A stretch of DNA of 8,295 nucleotides from Methanosarcinales archaeon (GTDB lineage Archaea > Halobacteriota > Methanosarcinia > Methanosarcinales > Methanosarcinaceae): assembly GCA_012329085.1 (NCBI GenBank), contig JAAXQB010000292.1, positions 1 through 8,295 of the forward strand, given 5' to 3'. Positions within the stretch are counted from its first letter, which is position 1, and every line of letters starts with the position of its first letter. This document shows, piece after piece, positions 1 through 5,202 of this stretch. The translations under genes and the position numbers were made by a program. The notes beneath the pieces are model-generated. The model saw nothing but the letters and a program-made list of their open reading frames with translations. It did not search any database and was not told the DNA's origin.

Positions 1-2
1 CC

Positions 3-176
3 TTTAATACGCTCAAAAATCAAGGATATCAATTTGAACATAATTTTGGACATGGAGATAATAATCTATCTGTAGTTTTTGCCATGTTAATGATGCTTGC
101 ATTTTTGGTAGATCAGATACAACAACTCGCATGTAAATTATTTCAAGCTGTGTGGAGGCTGTTAGGAAGTAAATGA
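3..176 (+). CDS. Transposase, C-terminal fragment (5' end outside the window)
   Basis: The plus-strand frame is open from the left edge and ends at TGA 174-176, giving 57 visible residues. The fragment contains FEHNFGHG and then SVVFAMLMMLAFLVDQIQQ, which I recognise as the conserved end of a DDE-type transposase family common in bacteria and methanogenic archaea. The glutamate of FEHN is a plausible last acidic catalytic residue. I cannot name the IS family with certainty. The protein stops at LGSK, where relatives as I remember them continue with Arg-x-Leu-Trp and a further tail; here the TGA is followed in frame by Ser-Leu-Trp and then TAA. That suggests an arginine codon turned into a stop, so this is probably a decayed copy. 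It is the only plus-strand gene in the window. Confidence 0.7.
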   Translation, partial: FNTLKNQGYQFEHNFGHGDNNLSVVFAMLMMLAFLVDQIQQLACKLFQAVWRLLGSK

Positions 177-274
177 AGTCTTTGGTAAAAAATAAAAAAT
201 AATTTTAATTTATTTAAAATTGTATGCATATTTGTTACATAATTATATAAATCATATACAATTAAAAAAATACT

Positions 275-319
275 TATTTAGCTATTGTATTTTTTATCAA
301 AATTTTAATAAGCTAAATA
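275..319. repeat. Inverted repeat, 9-bp arms
   Basis: TATTTAGCT at 275-283 is exactly complementary to AGCTAAATA at 311-319. ATT at 284-287 and AAT before the right arm can extend the stem past a one-base bulge. It lies about 100 bases downstream of the transposase stop. It could be a transcription end or a relic of an IS end. In such A+T-rich sequence part of the pairing may be chance. Confidence 0.4.
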
Positions 320-353
320 TACGGAAAATTGAAAATTTCTCTAATGTATTAAC

Positions 354-448
354 GCTCGTTCAGAATAAAAATAAAAAAATTTTAAATTAATTCTTGAAAA
401 GAATGAGTGTTTACGCTCGTTCGTTCCGAACGAACTTTCCGAACGAGC
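354..448 (-). repeat. Structured repeat element, copy 1 (outer stem enclosing two hairpins)
   Basis: Read on the minus strand, GCTCGTTC (448 to 441) pairs with GAACGAGC (361 to 354) as an 8-bp outer stem. Inside it, GTTCGTTCG (435-427) and CGAACGAGC (423-415) form a 9-bp hairpin with loop GAA and one T-G wobble. A second hairpin, ATTCTT/AAGAAT with a three-base loop, lies at 390-404. The order (outer arm, GAAA spacer, GAA-loop hairpin, second hairpin, outer arm) matches copy 2 at 4670-4738. The aligned core, 412-449 here against 4669-4706 there, agrees at 32 of 38 positions. The two wobble pairs, in the hairpin and at the foot of the outer stem, pair only on the minus strand, the strand on which the upstream DUF4013 gene is transcribed. 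Confidence 0.75.
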
Positions 449-480
449 TCTCAAAGAGAATTAGTTTTAAGTATATAATA

Positions 481-499
481 CGAAAATCAGAGATTTTCT
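481..499. repeat. 19-bp hairpin repeat, identical (inverted) to 4709-4727
   Basis: GAAAATC (482-488) and GATTTTC (492-498) form a perfect 7-bp stem with loop AGA. The 19 bases 481-499 are the exact reverse complement of 4709-4727, where the same hairpin is the second inner stem-loop of structured element copy 2. Here it lies outside copy 1, about 30 bases from its edge, so the block has moved relative to the core between the two loci. Confidence 0.8.
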
Positions 500-502
500 A
501 TA

Positions 503-527
503 ACATATTTCTCTTTGAGAAATATGT
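503..527. terminator. Perfect 11-bp hairpin, possible transcription end of the DUF4013 gene
   Basis: ACATATTTCTC (503-513) and GAGAAATATGT (517-527) are perfectly complementary around a three-base loop. It lies 63 bases past the DUF4013 stop codon on that gene's transcript. Archaeal termination relies mainly on T-rich tracts and no clean one follows at once, so a terminator role is only a guess; it may be another member of the local hairpin array. Confidence 0.4.
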
Positions 528-589
528 ATTTACAAATTATATACAATAAAAAAGAGCCGCCATCATATGAATATATCAATATATAAATT

Positions 590-1255
590 TTAAATATTTC
601 CTTTATTATAAATTAAACCCATTGATCTACACATAAATAAATACATAATTGGAATTCCAATAAGGCAATAAATTATAAATCCAAGTATTGGTATCATCGA
701 TATTATTACAAATGGAATTATAATTATCATTACGATTATTATTAATGTTAGATTCCATAAAATTAAGTGTATCCACCCTATATTTTTAATTCTTTGAATT
801 ATATCGCCAAATTTAAATGCCGCACTAAATTTTCCCGTATGTGCCATATGTACAATAGCAATATAATATACCATTATAGAAACTATAGATAGTGGAATTG
901 CAATTAATGCCATAACCATCATAACAATAATTGCAAGAATCTCATTTAATGTAGCTATCAAAATTGATAATAGTATCACCATGGAAAATGTTGCTAAAAG
1001 GAATATTATATATGCAATAATCATCAAAGCAATATATTTCACCCCATCTATAAACATTGAACCAGCATTGTCAAAATCAGGTAGTGAGTCGTTGTGTTCT
1101 GTTGTATTTTTTATCACCCTAATCATATATCCAAATACTAAAAATATGGGTATTATTAGTATCATGAATAAACACATCACTCCAAATATGAGTACTTTTT
1201 TTATATCCTGAATTGAATATTTTAACGAGTTTACATGTATATCTATTACATTCAT
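590..1255 (-). CDS. DUF4013-type multi-pass membrane protein
   Basis: This 221-residue protein is strongly hydrophobic, with about five to six membrane segments near residues 22-44, 75-101, 106-136 (probably two), 161-185 and 187-209. GYMIRVIKN at 42-50 followed by LPDFDNAGSMFIDGVKY at 58-74 is the signature I associate with DUF4013, a membrane family of unknown function in archaea and some Gram-positive bacteria. Family members I recall have a similar length, so it looks complete. The ATG at 1253-1255 is preceded by a TATA-like box at a distance that suits a very short leader. The gene stands alone: about 400 bases separate it from the ArgJ-like gene upstream. Its biochemical role is unknown and nothing nearby settles it. 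Confidence 0.85.
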   Translation of the reverse strand: MNVIDIHVNSLKYSIQDIKKVLIFGVMCLFMILIIPIFLVFGYMIRVIKNTTEHNDSLPDFDNAGSMFIDGVKYIALMIIAYIIFLLATFSMVILLSILIATLNEILAIIVMMVMALIAIPLSIVSIMVYYIAIVHMAHTGKFSAAFKFGDIIQRIKNIGWIHLILWNLTLIIIVMIIIIPFVIISMIPILGFIIYCLIGIPIMYLFMCRSMGLIYNKGNI

Positions 1256-1663
1256 TATATTTTACCAATCATGTGTATTATTTATTTATATTATTTAATT
1301 GATGTTACGCAAAAGTTCAGTACAACCTATTAAAATTTAATTTTTTACATTTTCGTTTATATAATTTTAGGTATTTTTCAATGATTTAAAGGTGATTTTT
1401 AAAATTATTTTAGTTAATGTGTAACATTATTTTTTATATAATGTTTATATAGTATTTAATTCATTTCATTATTTTAATTTTAGTTCAACTTCAAAATACA
1501 ATTCAAGCAACTTAAATGTGAAAACGAATCACTTAAAACAATCATCAACTGTAAATTTAACTATCTGTGTAGCACTTTTAATAATAATTTTCATGAGGGG
1601 ACAGGCAATTTACGAAAATAAAAATACATACTATATTTCTCGTTTCCTTAATTTAATCAATAA
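1256..1663. other. Gene-free A+T-rich spacer
   Basis: Apart from the candidate TATA box at its left end, I find no gene, RNA gene or copy of the structured repeat in these 408 bases. The longest open stretch I examined is 1484-1618 on the plus strand (45 codons). It has no ATG and no ribosome binding site, so I do not call it. Confidence 0.6.
1283..1291 (-). promoter_or_regulatory. Candidate TATA box of the DUF4013 gene
   Basis: On the minus strand ATATAAATA ends 27 bases before the ATG at 1255. Archaeal TATA boxes lie about 25-27 bases before the transcription start, so the transcript would begin a few bases before the ATG. The surroundings are very A+T-rich, so chance matches are likely. 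Confidence 0.35.
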
Positions 1664-2827
1664 TCATATACTATAACCCCAACTTAAAGCATCTCTATTC
1701 CCAATTCCAATATCAATTTTAATAATGATATTTTTTGAATTTAAAATATCATCCACTTTATTAAAAGATTTCTTGATGAGTGTCCCCTCATCACACAATA
1801 TAAGATGCTGAACTCCATTTGATATTACAATTGTAATCCTTTTTATAAATATACTTGCATCAGAATTTCCAATCCTTGAAATAATTGTTCCAAAATTTTC
1901 AATATTATTAAAAAAATTAAGTTCATATTTGCAAGATTTTGCAATTATTTTTGCAATACTACTTGCATCTTTTTTTGTTTTGGCACCAATAACAAATACT
2001 TCAATGTATTTGGAATTTTTTGCTAAATCTTTTGCAATCATTTTTGCAAGTTCAAAACATATATAATTTAAACCTATTTGAAATCTATCGATATCTATTT
2101 TATTTTTATTTGTAGTGGTAAGGAGGGCAATATCATCAATATTTATAAATTCATTTGTAGCAATCATATTAAAACTTAAATCAAAAGCTTTATTGAAACA
2201 ATTTTGAAATACTTCATATAAAGAATTAGACTCTGTATAATATACGAGTTCAGAAGGTAATTTTGCATCTGTATATAAAATTATAGTTGACATTGCCATG
2301 CGTGGTCCATCTATATTTACATATTTTGCAATTCCTCCTATTCGAATACCATCAATTTCAATTGCAAACTGTTTGCAAGTTGAATTATCACACATAAGTG
2401 AAGTTAGTAAAGCTTTGTCCCCACAATATTCTTCTTTTAAATTAGAATTTATTTCCTTAATTCCAAGTTTTAACCAATCCATATCAATATTGTTACCAAT
2501 TGACCCAGTTGATATGCTACATATGGATTTATCATCTACATTGTACTCCTCTGCAACAGTATTTATCAATTCTTTTTGATTTTTAAATTCATTTTCACCA
2601 TCAAATATATTTGCACATCCATTGTTTATTAAAATTAATTCAATTTCACCAGGCAAACAAGATTTATTTAATATTGATGATGCAGATTTTAACTTATTTT
2701 GAGAAAATATTCCTACTGTACTACCTTTACATACAATTATTCCAATGCTTTCTTTTTTGATTTCATTTCTTAGCCCATATATATTAACATCAGAAATTGA
2801 CCCAATGCCGCCTTCAATTACTTTCAT
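1664..2827 (-). CDS. ArgJ-family (ornithine acetyltransferase fold) protein, probably catalytically inactive
   Basis: The 387 residues align along almost all of ArgJ, the self-cleaving enzyme that moves an acetyl group from N-acetylornithine to glutamate in arginine synthesis. Matches include IEGGIGS at 4-10, NNGCANIFDGE at 68-78, the oxyanion-hole motif STGSIG at 106-111, GGIAK at 164-168 and ALSWG at 380-384. The active site is eroded. The cleavage motif MATM has become MAMS (177-180), so the nucleophilic threonine is a methionine. The DGDTSTND motif is lost after SFNMI (218-222). The GEGATK glutamate position reads alanine (269). The usual C-terminal tail with its Asn and Thr/Ser is missing after WGYSI. 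The frame is otherwise intact. The gene starts 18 bases after the response regulator and is probably cotranscribed with it. It may be a pseudoenzyme or have a new activity; ordinary ArgJ function is unlikely. Confidence 0.85.
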   Translation of the reverse strand: MKVIEGGIGSISDVNIYGLRNEIKKESIGIIVCKGSTVGIFSQNKLKSASSILNKSCLPGEIELILINNGCANIFDGENEFKNQKELINTVAEEYNVDDKSICSISTGSIGNNIDMDWLKLGIKEINSNLKEEYCGDKALLTSLMCDNSTCKQFAIEIDGIRIGGIAKYVNIDGPRMAMSTIILYTDAKLPSELVYYTESNSLYEVFQNCFNKAFDLSFNMIATNEFINIDDIALLTTTNKNKIDIDRFQIGLNYICFELAKMIAKDLAKNSKYIEVFVIGAKTKKDASSIAKIIAKSCKYELNFFNNIENFGTIISRIGNSDASIFIKRITIVISNGVQHLILCDEGTLIKKSFNKVDDILNSKNIIIKIDIGIGNRDALSWGYSI

Positions 2828-2845
2828 GATTTACAATTATTATTT

Positions 2846-4600
2846 TTAAATTAATCTTCTTTTCACATCCGAATAATGCAAAGAATTTAATGTGCTTTCA
2901 CTTATACCTTCACTCAGATATTGAATAACAACTTTAAGCGGTGTTTTAGTTTTTTTTGAAATTTGCAATTCTGTATATCCAATTGCGCGTAGTTCTCTTA
3001 TTGTATTAATTTTTTTTTCTGATAATGCTGTATCGAATTTAAGTATATTTGCATAGTTTAAATCTTTATCTGTTTCTATGAATGGCTTTAAAAAATCATG
3101 AACTTCTTGTTGAATGTTAGGTTCTATTTTTTTATAATATTTTAAAATTAACCTTAATGATTTTGCAGCCATTAGTTTTTCCCCGTCATTTCCCTCTTTA
3201 AATGCTGCTATGATGGAATCCATCACATCTTTATCTCCAATATTACTTAGTGTTAAAGCTGCACAAAGGTTTATTGCTTGATTTTTAGAATTTAAAGCTG
3301 AAATTAAAGGTTTATTTACGATTTTTCCAAATTTTGAAAGTGATTTGATTGCTTCTTCTTGCACTTTTTGATTGTTAATTGTGAATGCATTAATTAAATA
3401 ATCGATTGCATATTCATCTTGTATCTCACCCAGTGCCCATATGGCACCAATTTGAACATGATTTGATTTATCATTTATGGATTGAATCAATGACATTGTG
3501 GCCTTTTTTGTTTTTATACTCCCAAGAATTTCTGTAGCATGCCATCGAACAACTTCTGATTTATCTTTTAAATAGTAAATTAAGTAATCAACTAATTTTT
3601 CATGTGTTTTGAATTTTGTTAAAGCTTCTGATGCACTCCATTTAATATAAGGATCCAAATCATTTTTCAAAACTTTAAGTAGTGGTACAATTGAGTCGTC
3701 TTTACCTATTTCCCCAAGTATCCGTATAATTCCAAGTTTTATGTATTCTGAATCGGATTGTATATGTTTAATGAGCGGTATAGTTGCTATTTCTCCAATT
3801 TGCAAAATAGCATCTGCCGTTGCATTTCGAACATTTTTTTTAGAATCTCCAAGTGAAGTGATAAGTAATTCAATTAATTTTTGCACTTCTTTAAAAGATG
3901 CTTCTTCTTGTTGTCTATAATTTGTAAAATTATCATATTGAGATAAAATTTCAATTTCTTGTATTTTTGATATGAGATTTCCAAGTGATTTAATAACACT
4001 CACTCTTACATCTTCGTCTAAATCATCAATAGTTTCAATTAGAAAAGGAATTGCATTTATATTACCTGATGCCCCAAGTGCTTCTGCTGCATTTTTTCTA
4101 ATAGTCCAATCTTTATCATCAAGTGCAAGAATTATTGATTTAATTTCACTCTCTATTCCTTCAAATTGTGATCCAATATTGACATTTATTCTTTTAGAGT
4201 GCAATTCCAATTCTTCATTTATATACCTGCCAAGTTTATCAAACAAAATGTTTGGTAATCCTTCTTTTTTTAAATATTTATTTGCACCAAGACTCATTGC
4301 TTCATTTTCTGTTTCATCCATTCCTTTTCCCGTAAAAAGAATGAATGGTATATTGATATCCATTTCCCGTATTTTTTTTAAAAATTCAATTCCATTCATT
4401 CCGGGCATTTTATAATCAGAAACAATAATATCAAATGACTTAGTTTTTAATTTTACAAGTGCATCATTAACATTTAAAGCTGGTGTAATTTGAAAATTAG
4501 AATATCCTGCTTTTTTTAAAAACAATCTTGTAATTTCAAGTGCTCCTATTTCGTCCTCTACATGCAATATATTAATTGTATTTGTTTTATTTTGATGCAT
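2846..4600 (-). CDS. Response regulator with HEAT-repeat array and C-terminal helix-turn-helix-like region
   Basis: Counted from ATG 4600 the protein has 584 residues. Residues 9-127 are a receiver domain with all key positions: acidic pair Glu15-Asp16, phospho-acceptor Asp62 in SDYKMPG, Thr90 and Lys112. Residues 158-500 are about ten HEAT (PBS-lyase-type) repeats, with units starting near 158, 189, 248, 279, 310, 341, 372, 403, 435 and 466. The spacing is close to 31 residues except for an insert of about 28 after the second unit. Residues 542-565 (YTELQISKKTKTPLKVVIQY and onward) resemble a helix-turn-helix, so DNA binding is possible. No kinase is in view. The frame also has a GTG at 4660, giving 604 residues; I prefer the ATG because receiver domains usually begin just before ILHVEDE and a TATA-like box fits it. 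It is followed by the ArgJ-like gene. Confidence 0.9.
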   Translation of the reverse strand: MHQNKTNTINILHVEDEIGALEITRLFLKKAGYSNFQITPALNVNDALVKLKTKSFDIIVSDYKMPGMNGIEFLKKIREMDINIPFILFTGKGMDETENEAMSLGANKYLKKEGLPNILFDKLGRYINEELELHSKRINVNIGSQFEGIESEIKSIILALDDKDWTIRKNAAEALGASGNINAIPFLIETIDDLDEDVRVSVIKSLGNLISKIQEIEILSQYDNFTNYRQQEEASFKEVQKLIELLITSLGDSKKNVRNATADAILQIGEIATIPLIKHIQSDSEYIKLGIIRILGEIGKDDSIVPLLKVLKNDLDPYIKWSASEALTKFKTHEKLVDYLIYYLKDKSEVVRWHATEILGSIKTKKATMSLIQSINDKSNHVQIGAIWALGEIQDEYAIDYLINAFTINNQKVQEEAIKSLSKFGKIVNKPLISALNSKNQAINLCAALTLSNIGDKDVMDSIIAAFKEGNDGEKLMAAKSLRLILKYYKKIEPNIQQEVHDFLKPFIETDKDLNYANILKFDTALSEKKINTIRELRAIGYTELQISKKTKTPLKVVIQYLSEGISESTLNSLHYSDVKRRLI

Positions 4601-4624
4601 AATATCTAAATCATATTGTACTGA

Positions 4625-4632
4625 AAAATAAA
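4625..4632 (-). promoter_or_regulatory. Candidate TATA box of the response regulator gene
   Basis: On the minus strand TTTATTTT ends 24 bases before the ATG at 4600, which would put the transcript start at or next to the ATG (a leaderless mRNA). No Shine-Dalgarno sequence is visible before either the ATG or the alternative GTG at 4660. If this promoter is real, the GTG lies upstream of it and cannot be used. Chance is a concern in this base composition. Confidence 0.3.
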
Positions 4633-4669
4633 TTTTTTCTTTAAGTGCATAAATACTCACATTTTAATA

Positions 4670-4738
4670 GCTCATTCGGAAAGCACATTCGGAACGAATG
4701 TGCGTATGAGAAAATCTCTGATTTTCGAACGAATGAGC
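4670..4738 (+). repeat. Structured repeat element, copy 2 (outer stem enclosing two hairpins)
   Basis: GCTCATTCG (4670-4678) and CGAATGAGC (4730-4738) form a perfect 9-bp outer stem. Inside it, GCACATTCG (4683-4691) and CGAATGTGC (4695-4703) form a perfect 9-bp hairpin with loop GAA. GAAAATC (4710-4716) and GATTTTC (4720-4726) form a second hairpin with loop TCT. All three stems can exist together as a three-way junction. A further half-arm, GCACATTC, follows at 4743-4750. The element lies between the stop of the acidic-protein gene and the start of the response regulator, in opposite orientation to both. It could act as a boundary or terminator for the archaellum block, or be a small mobile repeat. 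Confidence 0.8.
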
Positions 4739-4779
4739 GTTTGCACATTCTTAAATCGTATAAAGACCATTTCAAAATT

Positions 4780-5202
4780 TTATTCAGTTGTGACTTCTTC
4801 TTCAATTGGGATTCGTGACTTTATATTCACAAGAAGTTCTTCACCAATTTTTAATAATTCTTCTGAAGTTGATTCCCCAACAGCTTCCATTGCTTCTTTA
4901 ATGACAAGGTCTGTGTCATCGTCATCATCATCCTCTTCTTTTAAACTATAGATTAAATCATCATCATCATCCATCAACTCTTCGTCTTCAGGAGTTTCAG
5001 TTTCAGTTTCAGGTTCATAATCTTCTTCTACTACTTCTTCCACTCCTTTTTGTAACCACCACGCCTCTATCTTTGCTTTCTCAGCAGGATCTTCTTTAAA
5101 CAATTCATCTATATCATAAGAACTATCTATTTGTTCATTATTATCATTATTATTAGTTTTTTTAGAATCTTTTTTCTTTTTAGATTTTAGAAAATTAAAC
5201 AT
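4780..5202 (-). CDS. Hyperacidic low-complexity protein, translationally coupled to flaJ
   Basis: I do not recognise this 140-residue protein. It opens with a hydrophobic-basic end (MFNFLKSKKKK, with further lysines to residue 15), followed by a strongly acidic body: 49 of 140 residues are Asp or Glu, including Asp runs at 78-82 and 91-96 and a Glu/Thr stretch near 63-70. A short segment, AEKAKIEAWWLQKGVEE (40-56), looks helical and contains two adjacent tryptophans. The last 40 residues may form another helix. There is no membrane segment or signal peptide. The start codon overlaps the last 8 bases of flaJ, and a strong ribosome binding site precedes it, so it is surely made along with FlaJ. 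A cytoplasmic accessory or scaffold role at the archaellum base, with the lysine end near membrane or FlaJ, is inference only. Confidence 0.8.
   Translation of the reverse strand: MFNFLKSKKKKDSKKTNNNDNNEQIDSSYDIDELFKEDPAEKAKIEAWWLQKGVEEVVEEDYEPETETETPEDEELMDDDDDLIYSLKEEDDDDDDTDLVIKEAMEAVGESTSEELLKIGEELLVNIKSRIPIEEEVTTE

Larger units (their letters stand above)
177..589. other. Gene-free, A+T-rich region with an array of hairpins
   Basis: I see no credible coding frame in these 413 bases. The left part (177-350) is almost pure A+T. The right part (350-530) holds a chain of inverted repeats listed separately. Two similar A+T-rich direct repeats, 249-269 and 534-554, differing by about one substitution and one indel, bracket the array. 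The region lies between the end of the transposase remnant and the end of the DUF4013 gene, which point towards each other, so terminators for both could lie here. Confidence 0.7.

Noticed and set aside
350..530. CRISPR array
   Set aside because: The repeats are inverted and unequal, with no regular spacers and no cas genes in view.
567..593. Tiny plus-strand frame of 8 codons after GCCGCCATCAT
   Set aside because: Too short, no homology, and it runs into the 3' end of the DUF4013 gene.
1484..1618. Plus-strand open stretch of 45 codons with a QLKCENESLK-like segment reminiscent of transposase coiled coils
   Set aside because: No ATG, no ribosome binding site, stops just upstream, and the resemblance is too short to support a gene or a named remnant.
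3972..4415. Plus-strand open frame of 147 codons inside the response regulator
   Set aside because: Antisense to the receiver and first HEAT repeats; its serine- and leucine-rich composition is a mirror of the real gene.
4700..4951. Plus-strand open frame starting within structured element copy 2
   Set aside because: Its end is a serine run produced by reading the Asp/Glu codons of the acidic gene backwards, and its start lies in a hairpin.
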